Shown here piece by piece: positions 1 through 14,000 of a stretch of DNA of 64,000 nucleotides. Position 1 is the first letter of the stretch. Each line of letters opens with the position of its first letter. Below the pieces are notes generated by a model. That model was not told the origin of the DNA. It searched no databases and saw only the letters and a list, made by a program, of their open reading frames with translations. The DNA is from Erythrocercus mccallii (taxonomy: Eukaryota > Chordata > Aves > Passeriformes > Dicruridae): the NCBI GenBank assembly GCA_013397435.1, contig VZRG01000005.1, positions 891,508 through 955,507 on the forward strand. The letters are read 5' to 3'. The position numbers and the translations under genes are program-made.

Positions 1-3000
1 AAGTATTGCATGGCAGGACTTTCCTAGAAGCCAATGGACTCACTAGAGCAGAGAGCGACTCTATTGATGGGGTCCTGGAATTTTTCTCTTACATTTTCAA
101 AGCTTACAACAGCAAAATTCATTTTATAAATAAACTCTGCAGGCTCTGTAATAAGGCCCAGATATTAAATCAAAACTTAAACTTGCTCTGTCCTGCCTTG
201 CTCTACAGCTTCTGTGTCTCTCATGTCTCCCTGTGAAATACTGCCTCCTTACAAAACGGATTTGATTTACCATAAGGTGAAGTTTTTCTTAAAGACTACA
301 AATGTTTGATCTGTAACAGACATGGGTGTTTCAATCAGATGTTCTGTGTGATTTGCACATGAAAATATTACCAAGATACGTAAAATTTAAAAGGCAGTTA
401 GGAATTAAAATAGTTATCAGAGTCTGGTCAGTATGAATGCTTGGTCTAATTGTGAACCAATTATTACTGTGCACAGTTTTTTATTGTGGAGGAGGATTTT
501 CCAAGGCTGAAAAAGAAACTAATCTAACTTTCTCATTAAGACATACTTTGAAAAAGATCATTAATTGTGCACTGACCATTCATTGTCATACCAATGACTT
601 TCTAATTATTTTTCTTCACATTAACAAAATAGAAGTGACTAAAGACCCACATGAATGCTCACAATGCACATGGCTGTTCTTACTGAAAATGTTACTTTCA
701 TTGTTGCAAAAAACGAGAAAAGATTAAACTCTTCCTGACATGCCAAAAAATGCTCTATCTTCAAAAATATTCATAGTAAAAGCAGCTAAAATGCATAAAA
801 ATGTCCTGTTACTGCTTTTTTATGTGTAAACCTTGCCATTGCTGGACAGATGATGCTATATGACAGTGGGAAAAAGCTTTTCTCAGTAACTCTTAAGACA
901 ATAAAGGTTTCAGAGCACCTGAAATAATGAAAAAGACTCACCAAATGCAAATGACAACTTTCATCTTCCTTTATGAAGCACATGCTCATGAATATATACA
1001 TTCTTGCACATGTAGGAGCTCGAGTGTATCTGCCTTCCGATGAATGAAAGAATACGGAAATTATGTATTCAGAATTAGTTAGAAGTTTGCTTTATTTTGT
1101 TGAATTCTCCAATTTAATTGAAATTCTCTTCCTGAGCTGGAACATTTCTTAGAGACTGCCAGATTCGAGAAGGGGGCACTGTTACCCCTTCTCCTTCCTT
1201 CAGAAGTTTTTGTGCTATTTAAGTACCAGTGTTGCTTTTGGTGACACTAACAGCCTTTTGGCAGTTCTGTGCTGTTTGTCTGCACAATCTGTCCATCTAA
1301 AGTAGCAGAGCATGAGAAGCTGATCTCCTGAGGGAACTCCAACAATATCGACAGGCTTGATTGACATAAAACCAGTCTCTCTCTTTCACCTCCACTGAAC
1401 TCTTAGAGTAAATTCAGGGCCTGACTGAAGTGAGATAGGGTTTTAGCCATTGACTTCCATGGGAACAGAATTTGAACACTAGCAGCTACTGCACTCTCTT
1501 AAGGCAGCCCTGAATATCTTGGCAAATGCTGTTTAGAAGCACTATCAATTTGATCTCACTTCCTTCTCAAGACTCAAAGCCAAGTTCAGGGCTATTTATG
1601 TCTTATTAACTAGAGAAGGCTTTGGATGGGAACTGCAGCAAGCATTTAAATCTTCACCTTGAAAAATGGGTTATGGCTTAATGAACCTTGTTCAGGTGGA
1701 AGCAGTTATTTATTCTTGATATTTCTGTTTGTTGCTGTCAGGTAGAAGTCAATGAAAGAGCAGTGCCTTCTATCTTGAAGAGTTTATCAGGATGGAATAG
1801 CCTAAAATTTGTTTCAAGTGAATCAATTCTCACTTTATTTACAGGAAAATAGCAACAGTAGATTTTCCAGATATGCTTCAAAATACCACATATGCTTAAA
1901 ACTTAGGGGATGTCAAAAACCATACGAAAAGATCTGCTTATCACTTCAAAATGTGAACATCTGCAGATATCCAAATTACATTTTCTATTAAGTCAGCAGT
2001 ACAAAAGGTGAGAGAAGAGGCAGAGACAGAGGCATTTCTTTTCAGTCCATGTGTTCATATAGAGGAAAAAGAGAAAAGTAAAATGCAGTCTGTAAATTGA
2101 AGACTGTCTACATGGAATGGAAAAAAGAAGAAACAGAAGTTAAAAATATTCCCCTTTTTCTGTCCTCCCCTTCTGAAGTTTTTAGGGTAAAATATACCAC
2201 TTCTACTGCAACCCATAAATATTATTCACCTAATGTTGATATTGTTTGACTAGTTCCTAAATACTTTCTTTTTTGAATTGATAACCATGGTATCTAATTG
2301 TGATTCTTTTCTTGGCTGAAGTAAGTTTGTTATTTTTAAAGCACGTTGGAAATTTAATGAAACCATTAAAAATGAATTCTACTTAGAAATAATTATTCTC
2401 ATATGGTGGAATGCGATGTGGTCTTTCTAGTATCTTCTGTTGCTGCTGTATTTGACCAGTAAGAATGATGGCACTACTATTTGGGTGCTTCTGATCTTGG
2501 AAAGCCTAGAGGACCTTTCTTACAAAGTATTTCTAGAAGGCTGAAGTAAACCAAGGTTTGAGTTCTTCTGTGTACTTAAAGCAGTATCTTTGAACTCCCA
2601 AGACTGTTACATTCTACCTTACGTCTTGAAAGAAGAGAGATTTACTAATTTACTTTTATATGCATATATAAAATTTATAAATAGAGATTGGTTACCATAA
2701 TTGTTTCCAGGTGTAAACCATTAGGACTTACACCACTTCAGAGTTATTAAGATAATTGTCTGTCTTGTTTGCTGCTACTTGCCTGTGTCTAGGGGAAAAA
2801 AAAAAGCAACAAAACCCTGAGAATCCTCAACTCAAAACCATCCTATATGGGCTCTGTCTTCCTGTCAGAACATTTTGTTTTGAAATTTTTACTTCTTTTA
2901 ATATTGGTCAACACAGACTGATTTTATCAACATAATTACCCTCAGTTAATTGTGGAGGAATATAATCTCCCATGTAGAAACTTGCCTGTGTAGAATATTG

Positions 3001-5228
3001 TCCTTTTCCACCTTATTTCCTATATTTTTCACATTTTTTTGAGATGAGGTTAGTAAGGTTGTTTGATAGCTAGCTCTGTTTGATCTCAATCAAGCTTAGG
3101 AAGCCACTAATTAACAAATGTGAGGTGGTCAGATGGTAATGCTGGAGAGAGGAATTCCGGAAATGGTAACAGCTTCCTATTTGTGGTTGGCTAATATATA
3201 GAGAGAGGATATGTAGATTTCCTAGCTTGCTAAACCACATCACAGTACATGGGCTAATACCGCATATGTTTGTTAGCAGATGATCAGGACACGTGTAAAT
3301 ATCCACTGTGCAGATGGCTTTTGCATGGTCCTTCTGACAGTATTGTATGTTGCTTGGTAGTTGTTCAGTGCTTAAAACAAAAAACTTTTGAAGCTTCAGA
3401 TTTGATGTTTAATGTGTCTTTCTCTAATGCTGACATAGCACCTGCTCCTCCCTCACAATCACATCAAATAAACTCGAAGTAACCACTCTGAAATCATGCA
3501 GCATCAGGCCATGGAGTAAAACCAGTGACAGCGCAGGGCAGTCAGCCCTGTAAAGTCTCTCCATCTGCAGAAAGAATCTCCATAGCCACCTGGATGCTTT
3601 TAAACCTTCATTATTTTAAATCTAAAATGGTTGGCTGAGCATTGCTTCTAGAAAAATCTGATACAGTAATCAAAGTCGGAGGTGGAGAAGGACCTCTGGG
3701 GTCACACAGTCAAGCTTTCTGCCAATAATGGATCGGTTCCTGCAGTTCAGTTTCTAGTGACCTTGGAAATTACTAGCCTGGTAAAATGGTGATGAAAAAA
3801 CAAAGCTGCTATAGTTTCAGAGGTAGCCAAAGTGATGCTGTCCCAAGGCAAAATTGTGTTTTTGATGTGAGATTCTCTCCATGCGTTGTTTCTTGGTTGC
3901 AGTTTTTAAGTGATCACAGTTTTAATCTACACTTTCTGACCCATTTTGAATTGACTATAATCAGGAGGTTGATGGAGTATAGCCTGTTTTAATACCACAG
4001 GAACTTGTCCCTTAACCAAATCATAATTTTTATTACAAATAAATAAGTCAACAACTTGATTAGGCCCTCTACCCAAAAATTTACTTCGCATCGCTGCAGT
4101 TGTATTCTTTCAACAATTGTAGCCTCCCACAAATAGGAAATGGAAAGGAAAAAAACAGATTTCTTAGTTTTTCCATCAAAACTCTTGGTTAGTTAATTAC
4201 AGACTTATCATGCCTGGGAATTCCTGAAAGGACTCAGATGTGACACATGATTTTTAGATTTCTTTCAAACAAGCAAGAGTGCCTGTTTAAAAGAAATCTA
4301 AAATATTGGTTTACTTCTCTGCTGATGTAGGCAATAAAGCACGATCCTAACATACACGTAAGTGAGTAGAATTTGGCCCGTCTTTTAAGGATAAAGCAGG
4401 AGAGACAAGCTCCCGCCAGCAGAGTAATTAAAGTTTTGGTTAAAAAAAATATTTTAGGAGGCTGTCAAAAGCTGGGTAGATGGGAAAGAGATCCCAAGAC
4501 ACCAAGTTCCCTTCCTGTTGTGCCTATTTGATGTGTGTTAATTTCTTCTCTAGGAGGCCCTATTGTTGGCAGCCTCTTGGGATGTGCAATGTTGTGATTA
4601 TCCTTTCTTCCTGGGACTCTGCCCCCTCTGACTATTGTATTCACACACTCCAGATCTCACTTGGAGAGGAAAAGGGTTTTCTCAGCTGCCAGCTTGCTTA
4701 AAAGAGGAGTTAAGAGAAAAAGAAAGTTGATTGGACTGGGCTTGGCAAAAGTCTCCATTTTATTCTGTTTAGTCAGATTTTTAAAGGACTGGATGTTGAG
4801 AAGCACTAAAATAGTGAGAATACTTATTCCTTAAACAGGTTCTTGCAAAGTTTTTACAATTAAAAACAGAGCTGCTTTAGTAAAGCAGTGTTTATCCTTG
4901 CACTAATGCTGGTTATGAATACGTGTCTGACTTAGCTGGAACTAATGCCTGACTATTCTGTTCCACTACAGCAACTTAACATTCTGCGTAGGCCGATTAT
5001 TTTTTCAACAATATTTGCTAAATTCTTTTAAGGGCTGCCAGTATATATTTTTTGAAGCTTAGTTAATAAGAACAGCTGCCAGTGGAGTCACGGCTAAAAG
5101 AGGCAAAAAATATCTGCAGAAGGCAAGATTTTACTTCAAAAGATCAGTATTACAAAGCACTACTGTTGCTGGTATAATCACTTTCTTTGGGGGGGATGCT
5201 AATATAGACTGGGTTCTTGTCTTCACAG
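1..5228. other. Non-coding sequence: 3' part of an upstream RBMS3 intron
   Basis: AT-rich sequence with stops in all frames at short intervals. I looked for the preceding RRM2 exon of RBMS3 and did not find one, so the whole stretch is most simply the downstream end of an intron. It holds a possible degraded CR1 tail near 3674-3745, a run of ten A at 2796-2805, and otherwise nothing I recognise. The last ~40 bases hold a G7 run followed by the branch point and acceptor of the 5229 exon. Confidence 0.8.
3674..3745 (-). repeat. Possible degraded CR1 LINE 3' tail
   Basis: The stretch GAGGTGGAGAAGGACCTCTG followed by GGGTCACACAGTCAAGC resembles the antisense of a CR1 3' end (consensus style: gaggttggaagggacctctgg, then agatcatctagtccaacc). 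The similarity is short and imperfect and there is no clear octamer tail, so it may be chance or a very old copy. Confidence 0.35.
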
Positions 5229-5335
5229 CCCCCACTGAGCCTTTGCTGTGCAAATTTGCTGATGGAGGGCAAAAGAAGCGCCAGAATCAAAGCAAATACA
5301 CACAGAATGGAAGGCCGTGGCCCAGAGAAGGAGAG
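5229..5335 (+). CDS. RBMS3: RBMS3 exon encoding the end of RRM2 and a basic linker
   Basis: Internal coding exon of an RBMS-family RNA-binding protein. The first two bases complete a codon split with the unseen upstream exon (an Ala if that exon ends in G). Then follow 35 codons beginning PTEPLLCKFADGG. The LLCKFADG stretch is the last beta strand of the second RNA-recognition motif, and the KKRQNQSKYTQNGRPWPREGE part is the basic linker after it. RBMS proteins bind A/U-rich single-stranded nucleic acid; RBMS3 is described as a mainly cytoplasmic regulator of mRNA stability. The acceptor is TCTTCACAG with a plausible branch point (TGCTAAT near 5199-5205). The donor is GAG/GTAAGTG. The exon ends in phase 0 and joins the 16101 exon without a stop. 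SKYTQ and WPREGE fit RBMS3 better than RBMS1 as I remember them. A short minus-strand open frame over this exon is incidental. Confidence 0.95.
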
Positions 5336-7118
5336 GTAAGTGCCACGTAGCAATTATTTTCCTGGGGTTTGGCAGAAGTCAGTGACAGACCTGGACGTCC
5401 ACCTTTCAGGCTGTGAAGAAATCAGATAGCACACAAAATGCAATGGTTTCATACAAAAAAAAGCTATGCAAACAGTGGAGAGATGGAGATTTATGATAAT
5501 GTGCAGAGTGTAAAGTTACAGGAAAGGAGAATTTCCAAGCTTGGTGGGGAACTGTGCACAACCTGGTCCCACCGTGAGTGCTCTGCAGGCTGACCTGAGC
5601 CGAGGGTTCTGTTACTGGGAGCCTTCAGCACCCAAGGTGTGCTTTTTACCAACCAAATCAATTTACGCTGAAGCAACTCAACAATGTTATTTCCTCCACT
5701 AGTTCCTGGTGGTAAAATATCCCTAAGGAATATGAGAGCTGTTCCAAAAGAGAGAGATGTAGGGTCCATGTAAAAGTTTTCCAAAAGTTTATCTGAGCTG
5801 AGCTCTTCATTCTGTTCCAGACAAAGCAATTTACAGTAGCCTCTGATGCATCATGTATACATTGTAAAATAAAGAGGTCTAATGGTTGCTCTATGCTCTG
5901 CTGCAAGTAGTCTGTTACTGGAGTTTCTTTTCTGTGTTCTTTTATGTGAAGTCACTCCAAATGAAGGTGAGATAAGAAAGGCATTTTTTTGATTCTTCAA
6001 GAGTTTGTTTATTGTTTTTGAATTTTATTATCGAAAAAAGACTTGAATAAATAAGGTAGATCTGATCACAGTGGCTTCTTATGCATGGTGTTAGCTATGA
6101 AGGCTGAAGGACATCAAGTCCTCATGGCAAGTATTTCTATCCTAAACAACTATTCTTTGTGTTTATGATTGAGTCTTCAAGGAAAAAAAGTATTGGTCTC
6201 AATTGTGCTCCTCTAGAATACAAGTTGGGGGGGAAGGTGTCTCTTTTTTGTGTGGGGGAGGTTAGTGTTGCAATATTTGCTTTAATTTTACAAGGCAAAC
6301 TAAAAAAACCCAGAAAATTATTTGCTGTTTCTGAGTCACATGTTTCTAGAGTATTTCTGCTTTTTTGTAACTACTTGATTTTTGTAGCTGGTGCTTTTCA
6401 GCACCATGACTAATAGAGTATATATACTCTAGCACTATTGGTGAGCTCGTAAAACAAACAGAAAGGCCTTTTGAAAGTGTAGAAATTTCTCCCACCATCC
6501 CATGGTTGTTCTACGCTGTCCTTCAACAGCAAAGGGTCCATTTTTAGCTCTGTGGGCTGAAAATCCCAGCATGGCAGACACGTTTGCTACTGGACATTTC
6601 AGAAGTCTCCAAAGGCTCGTTGCAGTATCTTACACCGTGTGTCTCAAAAAATGGAGTTATCTTCTCAGGAGCCATTATGATTTGTCATATTAGGGATCTA
6701 CTAAGTGTCCAAGAGGTACGTCAAGCAGTAAACTCAGGTAAGCCTATACAGAGCTTGAAAAACAAAGATGTATGTATAGGAGACAATAATAAGCCCTCAA
6801 TAAGGTCAACAATCTATATTTTAAAGACCCCTAAATCCCTGTTCAAAAAGTAAATACCACCATAACTGTTATGTCCACTGGTTTATACTTCCTTCAGTTA
6901 AAATCAATAATAAAAGAGATTATAAAGTTAAAGCCAGCAAGTCACCATTACACCTGTGGCCTCAGGGCATCAGCTTATTGCATCTTGTGTAGTTCACTGG
7001 CTGCTACTGGAGTAGTGCCTATTAAGCTCAGTGATATCCTGGTGACCTAGAAGCAGGGTGTGGCAGGTGTGTTTGTAGTATCAACACTGAAAAACTGATT
7101 TTCAGTGCTGGAAGACGT

Positions 7119-7158
7119 CATTCCTTGTTGTTGATCATCATTCCTTGTTGCTTATCAC
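7119..7158 (+). repeat. Short tandem duplication, 20-nt period
   Basis: CATTCCTTGTTG occurs at 7119-7130 and again at 7139-7150, each followed by a related TTGATCAT / CTTATCAC segment. Two copies only; probably a replication-slippage duplication. Confidence 0.7.
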
Positions 7159-10100
7159 AGAAAACTACGTCATAGTATTATGTACAAACATGAAAAGATT
7201 ATAAAGATACAAACTCAGAAATATTTCAGGCTAGATTTTCTCTGTTTACTAACATCTGGTTAATACCTTGCTGCACATTGGATATTTACTTCCCAGAGCA
7301 TCAAAGACAAGAATGCATATTCTCTTTTAGGGTCCCTCACTTATTGAGTTTCTTCCCCACTGTTAATTTTCTTATTTCCAACATAAAATCTTTCTGTATA
7401 ATTACTCTTATATTTCATATGCAATAAGGTTTTTCAAATTCTTTGTCTTCTAACAATCTTATTCTAAAAACAATCTACCATTGTTGTTCTTTAGGTAGGT
7501 GCACTTGAGTAACCTTCCTACAGTTATTTCTATAAGTTTTAATTTCCTTTTAAAAGAACAGGCAGTGAGTAGTGAAAAATAACTGATCTATGACAAGTGT
7601 CATAGTTTGATGACAAATGGGATCTGGAAATATTCCCTACACCTCTGCTTTTTCTTGGTTTCTTCCCCAGAGAAAGGTATTGAAACAGCATCCAAGAGAT
7701 TACTCCCTTAGTGTTTCCACCCTGGTCAAATCCTGTGGTATCTAGACCAAGATGTGTTTTGGCTATTGTTCAGATAAGCCTTTGCATTCTTGAATACTTC
7801 TGTGAAGGGCATTTCTAAAACATCTGAGGCTTAACCAGCATTAGCACTGAGCATGCATAAGGATTATTTCTCGGAAGGGCAGATCCCAGAGAAATGACGG
7901 CAACAGTTCCGTCACTGGCCTCAGACTCGAGCAGGCAAAGTAGGGACAGACAGCTGTGCCTGGTATTCTGCTGCAGGGAGGGGGTGGCAGGAGATTTACT
8001 GGGGTGGAACAGGTTTGCTGTAGTGTCTGGTCATGCTGTTCCCAGAGGTTTTGCGCTCTTTTATGAAGAGCTTCTATGGAATTTTATAAGACAGAATTTC
8101 TTTTTTTTGTAAAGTTGTCAGGTCATACTGCAGAATGCAATGAATTTCTCTAGGGCTTTTTAAGAGGTCTGGGTGGGGAGGTGGGTTTGCTTCTTGGTTA
8201 CTTGGCTAGTTGTAACTAGGGAAGAATGCCAGATCTTGAATAGTGCTTTCTAGTCCTTACTCTTACTCTTTTGTCTGGAGTCTCGGGAAATGTTCAGCAG
8301 ATTTCCTGAGACATTTAATTGAGTGTTTGTGATGGTTGACCAGTTCTGGATGGCAGAGCTGAGAGCTTATATTACTGATGGCTTTATATGAGGCTGTCAA
8401 ATTAGGGATCTAATAGACTGGTGCAATAAGTGCCCAGTGAAACCTGCAAGTGTTGGAAATATTTGCAGTGAAATTCTAACCCAGCAACCAATATAATTTC
8501 TGCAAAAAAGTTCAGTAATTTCTTTTTTAGGCTAGTTTCTCCTCACACTGGTTTAATTAAGCACTCTGTTTTGAGTTTTAACCTGACAAGATTATATTGA
8601 GATGGTGATAGAGGATAATCATATTCAAATCCTGTCTGTAAAATATTTGATTCAATTTACCTCTAAATTGCAACTGACAAGTCTAGAGGTGGGTGACATA
8701 AATCCCCAAAAATGTTATAGTCAAAAATGCACCTAGGGAATCAAGTGTAGTCACAAAATGAGATCAGATTAGATTAAAAACTGCAACATAAATTTTGCAA
8801 CATAATCTTCTTTACAGATTTAATGAAACCTTGTTTTGGTTATTCAGAAATAAAGTCTTTTGTTTCAGTTATTTAAGGGCAGGTTTGTTTGAAAATTACC
8901 TGGTTGACAGGGAGAATTCTGCCTAAAGTTTATTACTGTTTTTTAGACATTGTAGTTTTTCTACATCTACTCAGCCCAAAGTGATTAAGGTTTTTTTAAT
9001 GGTCACAGTATTTTGAACTCTTTGATATTTCATTTTCAAGTTTCTGTAAAATTTGGGCTATTTAAATAGTTGCATTGTCTTGTAAGAGAGTACCACACTT
9101 ACAGTATTGTTGCATTTATCACAACAGTGAGATGCTTCATTGAATGCATTGTCATTGAATTTGGTCTGATGTCTATAATGATATTCAGTAATTGTCAGTA
9201 ATAATTCTTCCATTGATTGCTTTTTTCTTCCATAATCTGTTACATTTTTTATTGCTAAAGGGCCAATAGGTTACCTTTCTTTCCTTCCCTTTCTTCTCTT
9301 CCTCCTTAGTCTTTTCTCCTTTATTTTCTTTCAAGCTTATTTGTGGAATATCCAAAGAATTAAGCATGTTTTTAGTGCTTCCTTGAAAACATAAAATTAC
9401 CTGGTAGTTTGGGAATATTGCTTTTGTGACAGTTTCTCTTTTTATCCACTATTCATTACAGCTTTGCCTAATGCAAACAGCAATTTAGAGAGAAAAATAT
9501 ACAATAGGTAATTTGAGACACTTCCCAAATTTTTTGTAAAGTCAGTACTAGTGAAGGGCTGAAGCAGCTGATCCTGGTGCCAATGGTCCCTTCTTTACCA
9601 GCAGATGCATTTAGAAATGATGAGTAGTTCTGTGCCACGCCTATTTATAACTCAGGCATAGATTGCTTTTATGCTTCCAAGGAGATAGGTACTACTTAGT
9701 TGTGTTCCATAATCCTTAGTGTCTAGGGCAGATATATTTTATACCTAGACAGGTAACTTTCCGTTGCTGTGAGAGGCAATTTGCCATTCTGTCGAGATAA
9801 GGACTAGTACCCTCATATATAAACTACCCACAAAGACATTTATTATATATATTTAGCATGCCTGTAAGTTAAACATTGGCACTTTGCATGCTTATTTTCA
9901 ACAGAAGTTTAGTTTAAAAAAGAGAGGCATTGAACCTGAAAAGAAGCCCTCTCTCCAGAGGGAGAAAGAGAGGGGCAAAAGATAACTGATCAGTAGGTGA
10001 AAAGATCTAGACTGATGACACAAGGTGCAGTTGCTGTGGGCAACATTTCTAAAAGGTGCCTTAGTGGCACAAATACCAAAGATACCAAAATACCACTTTG

Positions 10101-11004
10101 GATTTTGAGCTTATAAAGTATATAGAAGTACTTTAAACCAATAGCCTATGTGCAATTACTGTCACTGCAATCAGGATTTTAAAAGGGCCATGGTTTGGTT
10201 CAAATAGAATCAGCAAGGGTACCTGTTCTTAGAGATAAGTTTCCTTGTTTTCATTTGAGCTTTGAATTTCCTTCTCTGGTGAAAAATGTCATGCCATTTG
10301 CCCTGGAGATTTTCCTGCGGTTGGGTTTTCCTCCAAATTCTGCTGCTACAAGAGTGTTTTTCTTAGGCAAAATAAACAAGTGTTGGAGACAGGGAAAGGA
10401 CATACCTTTTTCTGCTATATCCCCAGCAGATATCAGGAGTGCTGCCAGTTATCCCTAGAAGTCTTCCCAACTCACTGCAGCACACACATCTAGAGATGTG
10501 AGTGTAATACACAGCTGATACAGCACTGGACCACACTGAGGGCAAAAGGGGTATGCCAGATCCCCAAAAGCAGATGGTTTATAGACCTGAAGATTACTTG
10601 GTTAAATGTATAGACTGGCTGTGGAAACAGGATAATTATGTTCTATTATACATGTTCTCTTTCAGTTTGGGGGTTTTTTCCCTTTTCAATTTTTGTGGAC
10701 TGCGCCACTTGTATTTTAACTAATAGGATTAGTTGAAGTGGGAAGAAAATTACTCAATCCCAAGAACAGAAGCTGTGTATGTCAGACTTCCATTCCAGTT
10801 CTGCAGGACAAAAGGGCTTCCTGTCATTCATTTGGGTATCTGAACTTATCATGTTTATCAGTGCATTCTCTGATGTTCTGAGGTTCATGAATCACTTCCC
10901 AAGTTTGACATCAATAGCATATGCTTTTCTCTCCACAACTTTTCCCCTCAGAATCTACAGCTGCTTAAGGAGCACACATCACTGGGAAATGCTCCGTTCC
11001 TTTC

Positions 11005-11071
11005 NNNNNNNNNNNNNNNNNNNNNNNNNNNNNNNNNNNNNNNNNNNNNNNNNNNNNNNNNNNNNNNNNNN
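11005..11071. other. Assembly gap (67 N)
   Basis: Run of N inside the intron, immediately followed by eight G. The real length and content are unknown; the G run at its edge suggests a GC-rich or homopolymer tract that sequencing failed to cross. Confidence 0.99.
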
Positions 11072-14000
11072 GGGGGGGGTGGTTCAGAAGTCTTTCTAAT
11101 GATGTTAAATATTTCTGTCAGAACTGTTTAAATAATCAAAGCAAGGAATTTTGCCAAGTTAACTTTAGTGGTGACTGAGCTTATTTTATTAAACCAGTAT
11201 TTTGCATGAATCTCATCTAGGTTGATGATTTCTTTTCCCTACTCTCTCTTCTTTCTTCAAAGCATTTCAATAAGGGTATCTTCTGTCAGGGCACAAGAGA
11301 TACTTGTGTTGTGATGCCTGGCAGATATTAGTGATGGAAGATTCCACTGTAGTAGCCAAGAGCATGCCCTGGGATGGCAGTCCTCCAGCGTGAAAGGGTG
11401 AAGGTATGAGTCAGTGGAGATGGGCAAGAGAGACTTACCTTGCAGTCTAACTCCCACGTCAGTTCACCCCAGAAATCCCTACAGTGCAAGTGTACTATCT
11501 TACCTTTCCAGATCTAACCTTAAGAAGGAGAAACCCAGTGGGCCTTCTGCTTGGAAAACCCACCACATCCATGGATTTCACCCCTTTTTAATTTTCAGGC
11601 CTCTCCATTTTTTCCAATGGTCTGTGGCCTCCTGCACAGCCCGAGATCCTGCCGCGGCAGCAGCCTCCACTTGCAGAGGTGCTCCAGCACTAGGCAGAGG
11701 CTGGCCAGGGCAGGTTTGAGGCGATGATGTGGAGGCCTCACCTCAGAGGAGGAGGCATAGCACATCTTGTAGCAGGTCAATATCGTGGCGAATTTTTGCA
11801 GTGTCGGAAAGACATGTACACAGAGAGTAGATGGTGATATGATGATGAAGTTGTTCATGAAAGCAGCTTCCCAGCAACACAGAAGATGCTTGGCTGCACA
11901 GAAGATGCACAGAAGAAGTTGGTAATTTATAACTATTTATGTTTGCTGGAAGACAGATACTGCATTGATAAGTTTTTTCTTGCGAGACATCACAGGGTTG
12001 GGTAGAGAAACAGTAAACCCATGTTATTTCACATGATATTGAAGATCTGATCATTTATGTTCAAATTGTAACAGAGGGGAAAAAAAATCAAACCAGAACA
12101 GAACATATTGTCTTTGCCCATGGAAAAATTTTCACAGTAAAGTGTTGAACAAAAGGCCTTCAGACTTCCTGGGGAAACCCTTGTTTTCCAGAGGCTTTTT
12201 GATATTTCCTGCTCTTTATTGAATGAAAGAGCTTAAATTTAACAACAGGTGCAGACTGAATCTCTTGTTCTTAGAATATTTTTCACTGATGTCAATAGTT
12301 AGGAAATGAAGCAAAAAATAACAGAAACTTTCATTCTTTCCTCATGTCCTTTAAGTTCAGACACTTTGGTAAAAATAAGAGATAAGTAAACTCATATGGT
12401 TTAAGTAATCTTTTTTAAAAATCAATATTTTAACAAGCTGGGTTAATTTCTGTGTCACCTGACTTTCTGAACAGACCAGTAGTCACTAAGAACGACCTTT
12501 ATTTCTATTAGTGTGCTTTCATTCAGTAGCTGAGTCTAGGGCCATTATCTGGCTGAATGGCATGAGTATTATGTGGTTCATTTGTTCCTTAATAGAAGAT
12601 TTATCTGACAAATACTTTCCTAAAGTAGCATTCCATCATCAGTGCCACTCCCCCAGGTGCCATTTTCCTCAGGAAGTGTCACTTTAAAAAGAAGGAATAA
12701 GACCCTCTCCTTCCACCGAGACATGAGCAAAGCAGTGGGGGGAAAGGTCCAAAATAAAACAGTCTCTCAGCACAGCAGAGGACTGCTATTGAGGCATCAG
12801 TCAGAGCTTGGTATAGTTCAGCCTGTATTAGCATTATGACAGCTATATTCAATTCTGATTTTAACAGAATGAACTAGACCTCTCTCACATGGAATTTTTT
12901 GCATTTGGTATTTTTGGAATTCCTGTTTGTCTGCTATGGGGGAAAGTTCAGACAATTTTCCAGTAAGTTATTACTGCTCATCAGTTTTTATTCCTGACGA
13001 ATGAGGATGCTTCAGACCATAAATCTTTGGTCCAGGCTAAGTGTTGCCACTCCTGGGCTTCCAGCCAGTGTAATTTTGTAGGGAGAAATTATGCAACTTG
13101 ATGAGAAAGAAGTAAATAGTCCTGTGTTAGCAGCTATTTGAAATAGCAGCTGTTTAAGGCTATGCAGCAACAGGGGATATTAGCAATATTACTGGGCCAA
13201 CCGTAGGTGGTTACCATATGCACATATTGCCACATGCTGTGCCCTATTTGTCTAATGTGAAACTTTTCATTTGCTGGTAAATGTGATGCTGATATTTACG
13301 GTGGTCACTGCTGAAGTACTTGAACAGATTCTGGTAATCTGTCTTCGTGCTGTATGGATGTGGGATGTGGGATGTGGGTAAGGAGGAGATGAGTGCCTAG
13401 CCTTTCATGGTTTTTTAACCTTCAGGATCACAGCTGTGTCCCCTGTTCTTAATACTAGTACAAAGAACTGAGTTTTTGCAGTTTATCTGCATGGACCCAC
13501 ACAGAGGTCTGGGTGTGATGGGGTTGGAGGGTGAGCTGAGTGTCCATGCCATGACTATGTGCTCAAATATCCATGAGAAAAGTAAATGAAAGCAGCACAA
13601 ACATGTTTGCAGGTCTCACAAGTACAGCAAGTGAAAGAGCTGCTGCAGGTTTTCATTCCTGCACCTTCATTTTTGCTTATGTCAAAGAACCTAAAATAAG
13701 ACCGGTTATTTATTTTCACTTTTCCTCCCAGACCTACCTAACTTGTTGTCATTATATACCCCAGCCACTAATGCAAAAAGCAGGATATAATGAGCCCTGA
13801 TCCAACAACTCTAAGGACAACTAGATCTAGAAACTCCTTAATTTAGAAAGCTTGGATCTATTTTTCCCAAGAAATTATAGTGGTTTTTTCCCTTAATCCA
13901 AGAAGATGTGTGATGAGAGGTAAAATGCAAACAGCTCAATTTAAAGGGAATATCTTAAGTTATAAAGAGTATTTTTTAAAAAAAAAATGTTAGAATTAAT

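Noticed and set aside
5150..5353. Minus-strand open frame over the 5229 exon
   Set aside because: Shadow of the real plus-strand coding exon.
11595..12054. Overlapping minus-strand frames of 87 and 103 codons
   Set aside because: Cys/Ser/Leu-rich translations with no known domain; neither frame is favoured and no acceptor/donor layout supports an exon.
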